A stretch of DNA of 64,000 nt from an uncultured Bryobacteraceae bacterium (GCA_937924525.1 CALDSU010000014.1:310001-374000), one strand, 5' to 3'; positions 1-9,505 are shown, counted from the first letter of the stretch. Notes: a model not told the origin generated them from the letters alone. Program-made: numbers and translations.

Positions 1-1430
1 CGCACCTCGGTGAAGGGCAGATCCTCCAGGTAGCCGCGCAGCGCCGGGTAGGCGGCGGAGAACCGGCCGTACCCAACGGGCGTCCGCGACGAACAGATGT
101 CGTCCGTGATGGGGCCATAGCTCAGCAAGCCCACGAGGATTCCCGGGGAGGTGAACGCCGGGGAACCCGAGGAGCCCGGCTCGGCTACGCCCTCGTACCA
201 GGCGCATTGGTAATAGCGCTGCGCCGGCGCCGCGCCGCGGCCGACGACGGTCGCGCCGACGTCATTGACGCGCCTGCCGAACGAAATCCGTTTGTGAGAA
301 CCGCGCGGGTGGTGAATCCCGGTGAACAGCGCACCCAGCCCAGGTTCTCCAGGGTCCCATCCCGAGAAGACCACGCCGGCAGGGAGATCCCGGAGTTGGA
401 GTAAGGCAAAATCGCCCGCCTCCTGCCCGCCGGCGGCGAGCAGGTTACCGCCAGGGGCCGAACGCGCCGAGCCCCGAGTCGTGGGCCGCACGCCGCGGCA
501 CTGGGCCGTCTGAAACTGCCAGAACGCCTCCACCGAGCGCGCCACCGTCTCGCTACCCACGCAGTGCTCGGCGGTCAGCAGATAAGGTTTCAGGCTGCTG
601 TTGCGGGTCGCCACCAGCGTCCCGGTACAGGCGGCTTCCCCTTCTCCCGTTTCCAATACCAGCGCCGCCACCATGCGCGAGGTCTGCGCCCACTCCGGGT
701 AACAGGAAACGTCGAGGTTGCACGCGGCCGCCGGATCGTTCTCGGGAAGGCCGCTCGCCAGGGGGCCCACGCTCATTCTCCCCTCGTCGAGCCAGCGGGT
801 CGCGAGCGTAGCTTCCCCTCCCGGCGCGACCGGCGGGTCGATTACCCGGTGCGCCACGCTCGCCACGACGAAGGGAGGATCGCCCTCCGCCGCCGCGTCC
901 GCGGACGGCTCGTACTCGATGGTGACCGAGTCCCCTTCGACGGACGCGCTCCAGAAGCGGCCATCGCCGAACGGACCCCGCCCGGTGTAAGGGCCGTCCG
1001 CGGGAACCTCTTCGCGATCGGGCGGATACACCCAAAGCTGGCCCTCTCTCAGGTCCGCGCCGTCAAACAGCAGCCGGACGGCGCGCGCCCCGGCCGAGCG
1101 AATCGTGGCGCGCCAGGCGCGGCGGCCTCCCGGCAGGAACTCCCAACGCCCCGCGGCCAAAGACCCGGCCGGCAAGGAGCGGTGGACGCCGATCCGCAGC
1201 GGGGCGCTCGCCGCCCGCGCGACCGTCGCCTCCTCTTGCGGACTCAGCGCTTGCAGCGCGACTCCCGCGACGTGAGTTCCCCGCCGCCGCGCAGCGGGCT
1301 GGGACTGCGCGCGATGTTCCTGGACTTCCGCGGCCACGACCGGCTCCTTGCGCGCGGCAGGCGCCGGTTGCGCCACGCTCCCCCACGGCAGGCAACATCC
1401 AAGACAAACCGCCCAGGCGACTCTCATCAT
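1..1430 (-). CDS. secreted trypsin-like serine protease (lysyl-endopeptidase-like), C-terminus cut by window edge
   Basis: This frame stays open from an ATG at 1430 to the left edge (476 codons seen, stop outside the window). The N-terminus has a short hydrophobic signal-like stretch ending near AQPAPAA. The chymotrypsin-fold triad can be read directly: TAEHC with His289, AGDFALLQL with Asp340, and GSSGSP with Ser421. The GSSGSP form, together with several Cys residues, resembles lysyl endopeptidases more than classical GDSGGP trypsins. About 200 residues between the signal and the catalytic domain would be a propeptide or accessory domain. A purine-rich GGGGAG lies just before the ATG. The gene starts 13 bases after the stop of the beta-barrel gene, so the two are probably co-transcribed. 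Likely role: extracellular or periplasmic proteolysis. Cleavage specificity cannot be told from this. Confidence 0.82.
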   Translation of the reverse strand, partial: MMRVAWAVCLGCCLPWGSVAQPAPAARKEPVVAAEVQEHRAQSQPAARRRGTHVAGVALQALSPQEEATVARAASAPLRIGVHRSLPAGSLAAGRWEFLPGGRRAWRATIRSAGARAVRLLFDGADLREGQLWVYPPDREEVPADGPYTGRGPFGDGRFWSASVEGDSVTIEYEPSADAAAEGDPPFVVASVAHRVIDPPVAPGGEATLATRWLDEGRMSVGPLASGLPENDPAAACNLDVSCYPEWAQTSRMVAALVLETGEGEAACTGTLVATRNSSLKPYLLTAEHCVGSETVARSVEAFWQFQTAQCRGVRPTTRGSARSAPGGNLLAAGGQEAGDFALLQLRDLPAGVVFSGWDPGEPGLGALFTGIHHPRGSHKRISFGRRVNDVGATVVGRGAAPAQRYYQCAWYEGVAEPGSSGSPAFTSPGILVGLLSYGPITDDICSSRTPVGYGRFSAAYPALRGYLEDLPFTEV

Positions 1431-1443
1431 GACTCCCCCCGGC

Positions 1444-2085
1444 CTAGAACACCGCTGCGATGCCGACCAGCGGAACGATATCGTGGATGATCCCGCTGAT
1501 CTTGGCCCCGATCGACGGCGCGATCACCTGCTTCGGGAACGGCGTGATGAAGTCCCGCACTTCCACCCGCAGAACGACGCCGGGCGCGATCTGGAACTTG
1601 ACTCCTCCGCCGACGCTTCCCAAGCCCTTGGTTTCCGTCACCGGACTGAGCAGCGCCAGGTTGCTCAACGGCTGCACCGCCTGAGTGGCCCCGGTTCCCC
1701 GGAAGACCTTGATTCCTCCGCCGATGGCCGCAAAGGGCCTTACCTTCGCCCCCCGGCGTGTGGCGTACAGCAGGAAATCGTAGTGGATGATGTGCGAGTC
1801 GCCGCTGAAGGTCACCTTGGTGGCCCCCGAGGAGAGCTTCAAATCGTTCTTGCGGTAGGTATAGCGGAACTCGCCTCCAAAATGCTCAGAGATATCGTTT
1901 CCGAGCCAGCCGCCGGCGGCGAATCCATTCTCGAATCCGGTCTGGCCGGACAAGGAACCCGCAGTGACGGTCTTGTTCGAATAGAATCCAAAGCCCCCGC
2001 CTGCGCCCACTTCCCAGTTCTGCCCGGCGGCCGGCAGAGCGGCGGCCGCCAACGCGGCACAAATCACGTAGGATGATCGCATCAT
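1444..2085 (-). CDS. small outer-membrane beta-barrel protein
   Basis: A 213-residue protein with a clear Sec signal peptide (MMRSSYVICAALAAAALPAAGQ). The mature part alternates short Gly/aromatic-rich strands (GAGGGFGFYSN, FGGEFRYTYRKND, GSVGGGVKFQI) and ends in Phe (GIAAVF), the usual signature for outer-membrane insertion. Size and composition fit an 8-strand OmpA/OmpW/OMP_b-brl type barrel. A GGGAGAA motif lies a few bases before the paired ATGs at 2085/2082. It sits between the giant propeller genes and the protease gene on the same strand with short gaps (60 and 13 bases), so a shared transcript is likely. The substrate is unknown; it could be a structural or porin-like barrel. Confidence 0.8.
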   Translation of the reverse strand: MMRSSYVICAALAAAALPAAGQNWEVGAGGGFGFYSNKTVTAGSLSGQTGFENGFAAGGWLGNDISEHFGGEFRYTYRKNDLKLSSGATKVTFSGDSHIIHYDFLLYATRRGAKVRPFAAIGGGIKVFRGTGATQAVQPLSNLALLSPVTETKGLGSVGGGVKFQIAPGVVLRVEVRDFITPFPKQVIAPSIGAKISGIIHDIVPLVGIAAVF

Positions 2086-2145
2086 CGTTCTCCCTGGGAC
2101 GCGGCGCGCTCCGGAACGCTCCTCACGCGCGATCCCTTTCTTTGG

Positions 2146-5100
2146 TTAATTCCCCTCGATTACGCGTACGGCCACCACCGTCTGGCTGGAGCCCTGGCGA
2201 ACGGTCAGCGGGATCTGCAAACCTTGGCGTACGCCGTGCGGCACTTGTACATCAAGCCGGTACACCCCTACCTGGCCGGGCTCCATCTCCGCCTTGATGA
2301 GGCCCAACTCGACCTCATCCAGGAAAACTCCCGGCGTCACCAGCGGCTCAGCGGTGGGGTCGGCTGGTCCGGGCGCCCCGGTGCCGATCGCCGGTTGGGT
2401 CGCCCCAAGGCCGGTCAGGTAAATGGAAAGCTGATCTCCCTTCCGGACCGGGTTCGAAAGAGTCACCAACAAGTTGTTCGCCTTCCGGATGATCAGCGGC
2501 ACCAGAAAATCCGCGCCCGGCGGCGGCGCGCGGAAGATCGCCGGCGCCACCTGCTGCACGTTGACGGAAAAAGGCGCGCTGGTCCCGCCTACCGACGTCA
2601 CCACCAACTGGGCGCTGCCGCTGATCTCAAACGGCATCTGTGCGTTGATTTGCCCCGGCGCGACAAACCGCAGCGGGATCACCCGGTTATTCACCGTGAC
2701 GCACGCCTCTCCCAGCGCAAAGGGGAGCGGAACTTCATTGGTTGCCAGCGCGACCGGATGCAGATTGCTGCCGTACACCGTGATCAGGCCGCCGCGCGCG
2801 ATACGCGGTTCGCCATCGGCGGCGTTGACCACGATCGAAATCCGCGGCGGATCAGGCTGATTGGCGTCGTAGGCGAAGGGCAACGCCACAAAGCCCGACT
2901 GGCTCAGGATGACGATCGCCCGCCGGCCAGGCAGCACCGCCAGGCTGCGGGTGAACGGGTTGTTGATGCGCGCGACGGTCGAACGGCCGGGTCTCGGCAG
3001 CAGCGGCGCCTCGATCAGGCGCACCCGGCGCGAGAGACTGCCATCGCGCAGATTCACCTGCTCCAGGATGCCCGGCGAAGAAGCGTCCGCGGCGGAAACC
3101 CTCAGCGCGAAGTCATCGACAAACACGAATCCCGCCGTGATTCCGGACTCGGCGCTGAGCCTCCGGGTGGCGACCAACGAGGCGTTCAGCAGGCTGCCGC
3201 CCGCGTAATACTGCTCCTGATTGGAAGCCGCGATCGCGCCCGAGAGCGAAGGGAAATCTTTCCGGAATACCGTGAAGGTGTCGGCGGTGGAGTTATAGAG
3301 CAGCGTGCTGCCGTTAGCCGCCGCCCCGAGAATCGCCGCGCCGTTCGCCATGCCGGTCAGGTGCACATAACTGTCGAAGCGGTTCGCGAAGGCGCCCAGC
3401 GCGGGCAGTTCCGCGGCAGTCCGGCTCCCCAAGTCCACCCGATCAATGGTGTTGTAACCGCGTCCGACGTCCCGGTTGTCGGTCAGCGCCAGGATCGCTC
3501 CCCCGGATACCGCCAGCGACAGCGGGTAATGCGCGTACGGAAACTCAACCGGACGCTGGGCTTCCAGCGTCTCCAGGTCATAGACGTTGGCGTTCCAGGC
3601 GTGCTGATGCCCCACCAACAGGTAGCGGCCGTCCCGGGTGATGGCCATTTGCGTGGGGGCGGCATTGGTCTTCAGCGCGGCGATGCGGTTATAGTTGGCG
3701 CCGTCATAGACCAGCACCTCGTTCGTGTCCTGGCGGAGGATGTAGAACCGGTCGCGGACGGGGTCGGCCAGCAGGTCAGTCAGCACCCCGGACACCTCGA
3801 CAATACTCCCGCGCTGGTCGGGCTCGCGGTTGTTCACGAGCAGTTGCACCGGCGGGGGCACGTTGACGGCGGTGGCGGAAGCGATTTCAATCGCGCCGCG
3901 CACGGTGCCCCGGCTGGCGGCGAAGGCGGCCGGGTCGATCGTGACCCGCACGGTGGCGGGCGTCAGCCCGGTCGAGGGCGAAATGGTCACGCCGGGCAAC
4001 GTCGACGACAGCGTGAATTCCGTGGCGTTCCCGCTGGGGTCCGTAATTTGCAGTTCCTGGGTGATCGCCCGCCGTTCGCAGAAGGTGGTGCGAAAGGAAA
4101 GCGAGGAGCGGGAAGCGAACAAACGCGGTTCGCGATCGAGGGAACCCACCGGCAGGATGGTCACCCCGCTCTCCGAGATCGCGTACACGGTGCCCCGGTC
4201 CGCACTGAGCACCGACTTGCCGCTCAGATTCTCGCCCAGCAGCAGCCACTCGCGGACCGCGAGGTTGTCCGCGTCCAGCACCCGCAGCACAGGACCGGCC
4301 GGCCCGGTGGGGTTCTGCTCCGGAACTTGCGCGTAGATCACCCCCGCGACCGAATCCACGGCGAAACTGCCCACCGCCAATTGCCCGGTTACGTTCGGGA
4401 AATCGTTGCGAAAGCGCCCGCGCTGGTCCCACACCGCCCAACCAAACGCGAAGTACGATCCGTCCTGCGCGACGCTCACGGCGCGCGGCGCCAGCGGGGG
4501 TACGGCGCCTTTCGTCGGAAACGTGGCGACCCGGCGGGACGCCACGTCATAGATCAGCCCGAAGGCCTCCGTCGAGCCGTAGATGCGGAGGCCGTCGCCT
4601 GAAACGCCCAACGCCGTCTCGGTAATCTCGACCGGCGGCGCGGGGCCGGGCTGCGGAAGCGTTTTCGACGCCAGACTTTCCATGGTCTCGAGCAGCGTCA
4701 GGGTCCCGGTGGCCGGGTCGAGCAGCAGAACGTCGCGTTTGGTGACCAGCAGACACTTGCTATCCGCTCCGAACGCCACACCCAGTGGAGTCGCGCTGGC
4801 GACCAGGGTCCGCCGCTGATTGGTGTTCAGGTTGACCACCGTCACCGTGTTGTTTTGGGAGGCCGGCGCCGCCAGGTTGCCATAGTGGCCCACGACAAGG
4901 TATTGGCCATCCGGAGAAAGAGCCAGGGAAGCCGGAAAAGGCCCGACGTTCAGGGAACGGGGAATGCTCCGGTCGGCCAGGTTCATCACCTCGACCCGGT
5001 TGGCCGTGAAGTTGGCGATGTAGAGCAGACCCCGCGGCTCATCTAACGCCAAGTCCGCGGATTGCCCGCCGATGGGGACCACCGTGCCGAACGTGCCAGC

Positions 5101-5199
5101 CCAGCCCGCGGCCGCGCCGGCAAGCAGCGCCAGGCTCGCCCAGCACAACGGGCGCGCCGTGGCGGGTGTTGCGATGGCCCGACGAACTCTGGTATCCAT
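2146..5199 (-). CDS. giant secreted beta-propeller protein with Solibacter-type C-terminal domain, copy B
   Basis: A 1,017-residue protein. It has a signal peptide (hydrophobic WASLALLAGAAAGW), then YVTN/NHL-like propeller blades from about residue 35 (LALDEPRGLLYIANFTANRV, LALSPDGQYLVVGHYG). An Ig/BACON-like segment in the middle has the pattern LPGVTISPSTGLTPATVRV. A second set of blades follows (QMAITRDGRYLLVGH). The last ~230 residues (787-1017) form a C-terminal domain beginning IVVNAADG and containing GGLITVYGSNL and APGQINAQMPF, which I recognise as the paralogous TIGR03437-type domain expanded in Solibacter. No enzyme motif is visible; a surface-binding or scaffold role is inference. 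It is 24 bases from copy A, so the two are a tandem duplication. GAGGAAGAGGG precedes the ATG. Confidence 0.85.
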   Translation of the reverse strand: MDTRVRRAIATPATARPLCWASLALLAGAAAGWAGTFGTVVPIGGQSADLALDEPRGLLYIANFTANRVEVMNLADRSIPRSLNVGPFPASLALSPDGQYLVVGHYGNLAAPASQNNTVTVVNLNTNQRRTLVASATPLGVAFGADSKCLLVTKRDVLLLDPATGTLTLLETMESLASKTLPQPGPAPPVEITETALGVSGDGLRIYGSTEAFGLIYDVASRRVATFPTKGAVPPLAPRAVSVAQDGSYFAFGWAVWDQRGRFRNDFPNVTGQLAVGSFAVDSVAGVIYAQVPEQNPTGPAGPVLRVLDADNLAVREWLLLGENLSGKSVLSADRGTVYAISESGVTILPVGSLDREPRLFASRSSLSFRTTFCERRAITQELQITDPSGNATEFTLSSTLPGVTISPSTGLTPATVRVTIDPAAFAASRGTVRGAIEIASATAVNVPPPVQLLVNNREPDQRGSIVEVSGVLTDLLADPVRDRFYILRQDTNEVLVYDGANYNRIAALKTNAAPTQMAITRDGRYLLVGHQHAWNANVYDLETLEAQRPVEFPYAHYPLSLAVSGGAILALTDNRDVGRGYNTIDRVDLGSRTAAELPALGAFANRFDSYVHLTGMANGAAILGAAANGSTLLYNSTADTFTVFRKDFPSLSGAIAASNQEQYYAGGSLLNASLVATRRLSAESGITAGFVFVDDFALRVSAADASSPGILEQVNLRDGSLSRRVRLIEAPLLPRPGRSTVARINNPFTRSLAVLPGRRAIVILSQSGFVALPFAYDANQPDPPRISIVVNAADGEPRIARGGLITVYGSNLHPVALATNEVPLPFALGEACVTVNNRVIPLRFVAPGQINAQMPFEISGSAQLVVTSVGGTSAPFSVNVQQVAPAIFRAPPPGADFLVPLIIRKANNLLVTLSNPVRKGDQLSIYLTGLGATQPAIGTGAPGPADPTAEPLVTPGVFLDEVELGLIKAEMEPGQVGVYRLDVQVPHGVRQGLQIPLTVRQGSSQTVVAVRVIEGN

Positions 5200-5223
5200 T
5201 CCCTCTTCCTCTTTCGCGTACCG

Positions 5224-8200
5224 CTATTCGTGCACCGGCACCGGCAGACGGGTTTCCGACTCGCCCTGCCGGATGCGCAGCTCCTGTACGCCGGAAGCGC
5301 GCACGGCGCCTCCGACCTTCACGTTGAGTTGATACACGCCCACCTGCCCCGGGGCCAAGCCCGCGTAGGCGACTTCCAGCGGATCCCCGGCGAGGTCCAC
5401 TTCGGGCGCCACCACGGTTTCCGCCAGCGGTCCGTCCGGTCCCGGCAGGCCCGCCTCGACGGCGGGCGATGTCAGCCCAAGGCCCGTCGCATAGATCACC
5501 AGGTGGTCACCCGGGCGAATCGGATTGTCTTCGCCCACCAGTTCGCCGTCCCGGACGACAATGGGCGTCCCGTCGCCGGCGGACCGGAAGACGCTGGGCG
5601 CCGTCGGCTGAATCGTGAAATTGAGGTTGTTGCTGACGCCCGCCGGCGTGCGCAGCACCAGTTGCGCCTTGCCGTCTACATGGAACGGCAACTGAGCATT
5701 GATCTGATTCGCCGAGACGAACACCAGCGGCAGAATGGCGCCGTTGACCGTCAGACAGGACTCACCCAGCGCGGTTGGCAGCGGGATTTCGCGCGTGGCG
5801 ATGTTGATGGGGCTGAGGTCCTGGCCGAGCACGCTGATCAGCCCGCCGGGCGCCACCGGGGCGGTTTGATCGGCGGCGTTCACCACGCGGTCCAGCGAGG
5901 GAATCGGCGTGGCGGCGTCATAGCTCCAGGGGTATACGGTGAAGCCGCTCTGCGTCAGCGCCACGAACGCCTGCCGGTTGGACAGCGCCGCCAGCGTCCG
6001 GATGAAGGCGAATCCCGGCGTCACGGCTTCGGTGACGGGCGCCTCCACGGTGCGGGTGGGCCGCACGGACTGTCCCGTCGCCAGATCCAGCCGGCTGATC
6101 GTGCCCGGGCTCGCCGGCCCGGCCGCCGCGATGCGCACGGCGGTGTCGTCAATGAAGCTGAATCCCAGCGCCGGCTCGATTTGCCGCTGCGGGACCAGGG
6201 AGGCGTTCAGCAGCCGGTTGCCCACCAGGAACGCGCCGTGATTCGAGGCGGCGTAGGTCCCCGCCAGCTCGGAATAGTCCTTGCGGAGCACGGTGAAGGT
6301 GTCCGCGCTGGCTTCGTAAAGCAGAACCCGCCCGTCCGCCATGACCCCCAGAATCGAAGACCCGTTCGGCGGCGCGACCAGGGTGGTGTTGATATGAATG
6401 TCGTTCTTAAACACGCCGAGCCGCGGGAGCGTTGCGCCCCGCCGGGCCGCCAGATCCACCGCATCAATAACATGCGTCTCACCGGACACGCGAATCGCCG
6501 CCAGAATCGCCCGGCCCGACGCCGCGATCGAACGCGGGTAGTGCCCCCGCGGGAAGATCACGGGCGCCGTCGCCCGTAACGGTTCCAGATCGACGACCAG
6601 AGCCCGCGCCGAGTTGTCGTGGCCCACCAGCAAATGCCGCCCGTCCGCCGTGATCGTCATTTGCGTGGGCGTGTTGTACGTTTTGAGCGCCGCGATCTGC
6701 GAGAAATTGCTCCCGTCAAACACCAGAAGCTGGTTCCGGTCCTGCCTCAACACGTAAAAGCGGTTGCGCAGCGGATCCGCCAGAATGTCCACTAGTCTCC
6801 CGGGGACGTTCACGAACGTTCCCCGCTGATCCGGGTCGCGCGCATTGACCAACACCCGGATCGGGTCCGGCAGATTCACGGCCCCGCGCGAGCGGACCTG
6901 AATCGTCCCGGAGGTGGTCCCCTGGCGGTTGGCGTACACGGTGGGATTCACTTGCACCCGAATCACGGCGGGCGTGACGCCGCTCGCCGGGGAAATCGTC
7001 AAGCCCGGCACGTCGGCGCTGAGCGTGAAATCGATCGCGCCGCCGGCCGCGTCCGTCAGCGTGAACTCCTGGGTGATCACTTTGCGGTCGCAGAAGTTGC
7101 CGCGGAACACCAGATCTTCCTTCGAGGCCCGGAGCCGCCGCACCCCGCGGAAATCGCCCACGCGGCCCACTAGCACGCCGCTGTCGGAGATCGCATACAA
7201 CGTCGTCGCCGCGCGGTCGAGCAACGCCTTGCCGGCCAGATTCTCGGGAAGCTGCAACCTGTCCAGCACGGCCAGGTTCGCCGCGTCGAGCACGAACAGC
7301 ACCGGGTTCTCGGGCGTCAGGGTGTCCCCTCCGCCCCCGCCCTGCGCCGACGGCGGAAACTGGCCATAGATCACGCCCCGCTCGGAGTCGATCACGTGGC
7401 TGCCGTACTGGAACAGGCCGCTAACGTTGGCGACCTGGGAGATGAGGGAAAAATCCGCCGCCGAGCGCAGCGTCCAGCCGCTCATGAAATAACTTCCGTC
7501 CCGGGCCACGCTGACCACCCGCGGACCCATCGGCGGCGTGGACCCGCCCGGCGCGGCCGACAACTGCCGGGTCACCACCGAATACACGAAGTCCAGCCGG
7601 CTATCCCCGTCCGGACCCGCGCCGAGCGTGCCCACAATCCACCGGCCGTCCGGCGTCGCCGCCAGCGAAGAGGCGACGATATTCGGCGGGAAATTCCGGC
7701 CATCCTGCTCGACCGGAATCGAGCGCGCCGCGATCTCGGCGATCGTCTCCAGCACCCGCACCGCTCCCGACGCGGGATGAAAAAGCAAAATCTCGACGGT
7801 GGTCGCCAGCAACGCCTGCCCGTCCGCGCCAAAGGCGACGCCCAGCGGCGGAAACCCCAGCGTGTACCGCTGCTGCTGCCCGTTTGCCAGGTTCAGCACC
7901 GTCAGGCCGTTGTAGGGCGTGGCTCCCGTGGTGGCGTCCACGTTGCCGAAGTGGGTCACAACGAGAAACTGACCGTCCGGCGAGAGCGCCAGCGAGCCCG
8001 GCTGGGCCGGCACATTGAAGGACCGGCGGATCGCATGGTCGGACAGGTTGAGAACTTCGATCCGGTTGGCCGTGAAGTTGGCGACGTAGAGGACGCCGCG
8101 CGCTTCATCCAGCGCGAGATCGGAGGCGTTTCCCCCAAGGGGAATCACCTTGCCGAAAGAGGCCGCCCGCAGCAGCGCGTTTCCTCCGGCCCCCGCGGAC

Positions 8201-8274
8201 GCCAGCGCGCAGAGGACCCCCGCCAGGCGGAGGAATCTCGAGCATCGACTGCGAAAATCCGAAATTGGCTTCAT
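5224..8274 (-). CDS. giant secreted beta-propeller protein with Solibacter-type C-terminal domain, copy A
   Basis: A paralogue of copy B, 1,016 residues if started at MKPISDFRSRC (ATG at 8274). That start is followed by a hydrophobic signal peptide and preceded by AAAGG; an in-frame start further upstream (8346) would add a Gly/Pro/Arg-rich tail before the signal and is less likely. The architecture matches copy B: blades (LALDEARGVLYVANFTANRI), a central Ig-like segment (VPGLTISPASGVTPAVIRV), more blades (QMTITADGRHLLVGHDN), and the C-terminal VVNAADQ/GGLISVLGQDL/SANQINAQLPF domain. Conservation is clear over the whole length but the sequences have drifted, so the duplication is not recent. 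It is first in a four-gene minus-strand run reaching the protease. The 166 bases upstream (8275-8440) hold no other gene I can support. Confidence 0.84.
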   Translation of the reverse strand: MKPISDFRSRCSRFLRLAGVLCALASAGAGGNALLRAASFGKVIPLGGNASDLALDEARGVLYVANFTANRIEVLNLSDHAIRRSFNVPAQPGSLALSPDGQFLVVTHFGNVDATTGATPYNGLTVLNLANGQQQRYTLGFPPLGVAFGADGQALLATTVEILLFHPASGAVRVLETIAEIAARSIPVEQDGRNFPPNIVASSLAATPDGRWIVGTLGAGPDGDSRLDFVYSVVTRQLSAAPGGSTPPMGPRVVSVARDGSYFMSGWTLRSAADFSLISQVANVSGLFQYGSHVIDSERGVIYGQFPPSAQGGGGGDTLTPENPVLFVLDAANLAVLDRLQLPENLAGKALLDRAATTLYAISDSGVLVGRVGDFRGVRRLRASKEDLVFRGNFCDRKVITQEFTLTDAAGGAIDFTLSADVPGLTISPASGVTPAVIRVQVNPTVYANRQGTTSGTIQVRSRGAVNLPDPIRVLVNARDPDQRGTFVNVPGRLVDILADPLRNRFYVLRQDRNQLLVFDGSNFSQIAALKTYNTPTQMTITADGRHLLVGHDNSARALVVDLEPLRATAPVIFPRGHYPRSIAASGRAILAAIRVSGETHVIDAVDLAARRGATLPRLGVFKNDIHINTTLVAPPNGSSILGVMADGRVLLYEASADTFTVLRKDYSELAGTYAASNHGAFLVGNRLLNASLVPQRQIEPALGFSFIDDTAVRIAAAGPASPGTISRLDLATGQSVRPTRTVEAPVTEAVTPGFAFIRTLAALSNRQAFVALTQSGFTVYPWSYDAATPIPSLDRVVNAADQTAPVAPGGLISVLGQDLSPINIATREIPLPTALGESCLTVNGAILPLVFVSANQINAQLPFHVDGKAQLVLRTPAGVSNNLNFTIQPTAPSVFRSAGDGTPIVVRDGELVGEDNPIRPGDHLVIYATGLGLTSPAVEAGLPGPDGPLAETVVAPEVDLAGDPLEVAYAGLAPGQVGVYQLNVKVGGAVRASGVQELRIRQGESETRLPVPVHE

Positions 8275-8440
8275 ACACGTAACCTTTGGTCCGTTTCCAG
8301 ACCCGCGGGAATCGCTTCCCGGCCCGCGGCCGTGCGGGCGGCCCACCGCAATCGCGTCCGCCGCCCGCCCCGTTAAGAAACGCGAGCCCTCTTTCCTTCT
8401 CTCTCTGCCTTCACCAGCCGCCGCGCCAAGCGGGACCGCA

Positions 8441-8533
8441 CTACTCCGCCCGGTTGCGGCGGCGCATCACGATCACGCCCAGCAACACCAGCGCCAGGAC
8501 GGCGCATACGACGCGAATCAAGGTTGCATCCAT
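8441..8533 (-). CDS. 30-residue single-pass membrane peptide at the end of the Tad locus
   Basis: A very short frame, ATG at 8533 to TAG at 8441. It begins MDATLIRVVCAVLALVLL, continues as one hydrophobic helix to about residue 23, and ends in a basic tail (RRRNRAE): the layout of a small type I/III membrane peptide. The main support for translation is a strong AAAGGAG Shine-Dalgarno sequence about 8 bases before the ATG, better than that of most genes here. It lies 51 bases after tadC on the same strand. It is not an Flp pilin: it lacks the long helix, the processing site with Glu+5 and the usual ~50-60 residues. Function unknown; a small accessory subunit of the secretion machine is a guess. 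Confidence 0.5.
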   Translation of the reverse strand: MDATLIRVVCAVLALVLLGVIVMRRRNRAE

Positions 8534-8584
8534 GTGTGCTCTCCTTTCCAGCGGCCGACCCTGCCGGGGCGCCGCTCAATCTGG

Positions 8585-9502
8585 CTAGAAATTCTGCATC
8601 ATCGGCATCAATTCCCGCACCACCTTGATCGCCATGGGACCGACGGTCACCACGAACAGGGTGGGGAGAATGCAGAAGAAAATCGGGAACACCAGTTTGA
8701 CGCCGAGTTTGGCCGCTTTTTCCTCGGCGATCTGGCGCGCCTGCACCCGCATGAAATCGGCGTGCGCGCGCAGCGTGGCGGCAATGCTGGTGCCGAACCG
8801 GTCGGCCTGGATCAACACCGCCACCAGTTTCTTGAGATCGTCCACCGCCGTGCGTTCGGCCAGGTTGCGCAGCGCCTCGATCCGCCGTTTGCCGGCCTTG
8901 AGCTCCAGGTTCATCAGCCCGAATTCCTCGCTCACCTCCGGGTGCGCGAACTGGAGTTCCTTGGCCACCTGGACCACGGCCTGGTCCAATCCCAAGCCGG
9001 ACTCGACCGAAACCACCATCAGATCGAGCGCGTTCGGCAGCCCGCGCTTGATCTGTTTCTGGCGGCGGCCCGCCGCCAGCCGGACGTATTCATTGGGGCC
9101 GAAAAAGCCGATCGCCACCGAGGCCACCATCGCCAGCATCTTGTTGCTGCCGTCCAGGTCGGCGCCCACGATCAGCCCGAACGTCAGCAGGGGCACCACC
9201 ACGGCGCCCGCGAACTTGGCGCCGTAAAGAATCTTGAGCGCGTTCTCGCCCCGGAAGCCGGCCCGCACCAGCCGCCGCTGCATGATCGTGGTGTCCTTGG
9301 GCGAGGCGGGCACGAAGTTGCCCAGTTTGCGCAGCAGCTCGCGGAAGGCCAGGCTCGGGTGCGACACCGGCGCCTGTTGCTCGACCATCGCGCCAGTAAC
9401 CCGGTCGATCGCCGCCTTGGGACGCGCCCACACGTTGAGACCCAGCAGGGCGAAAATCCCCGTCATCACCAGAAAAACCAGCACCGACAAAAGCAGCACC
9501 AT
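8585..9502 (-). CDS. tadC: TadC, type II/IV secretion F-family inner-membrane protein
   Basis: A 305-residue GspF-family protein. It has N-terminal membrane helices (VLLLSVLVFLVMTGIFALL), a central pair near residues 95-140, a cytoplasmic four-helix T2SSF domain (SVESGLGLDQAVVQVAKEL, ALRNLAERTAVDDLKKLV), and a C-terminal helix (LVFPIFFCILPTLFVVTVG). TadB and TadC form the inner-membrane platform that couples the CpaF ATPase to pilus or fibre assembly. It starts 3 bases after the tadB stop with GAGGT close to the ATG, consistent with translational coupling. Gene order identifies it as TadC rather than a GspF of a type II secretion system. Confidence 0.9.
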   Translation of the reverse strand: MVLLLSVLVFLVMTGIFALLGLNVWARPKAAIDRVTGAMVEQQAPVSHPSLAFRELLRKLGNFVPASPKDTTIMQRRLVRAGFRGENALKILYGAKFAGAVVVPLLTFGLIVGADLDGSNKMLAMVASVAIGFFGPNEYVRLAAGRRQKQIKRGLPNALDLMVVSVESGLGLDQAVVQVAKELQFAHPEVSEEFGLMNLELKAGKRRIEALRNLAERTAVDDLKKLVAVLIQADRFGTSIAATLRAHADFMRVQARQIAEEKAAKLGVKLVFPIFFCILPTLFVVTVGPMAIKVVRELMPMMQNF

Positions 9503-9505
9503 ACC

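Noticed and set aside
2224-4602. A 792-codon open frame antisense to giant propeller gene B
   Set aside because: In high-GC genes the antisense frame is often open. Its product is Arg/Gly/His/Gln-rich without motifs, while the minus-strand frame has a signal peptide and domains.
8441-8533. The 30-residue peptide as an Flp pilin
   Set aside because: No prepilin cleavage site with Glu+5, too short, and the helix runs almost to the N-terminus.
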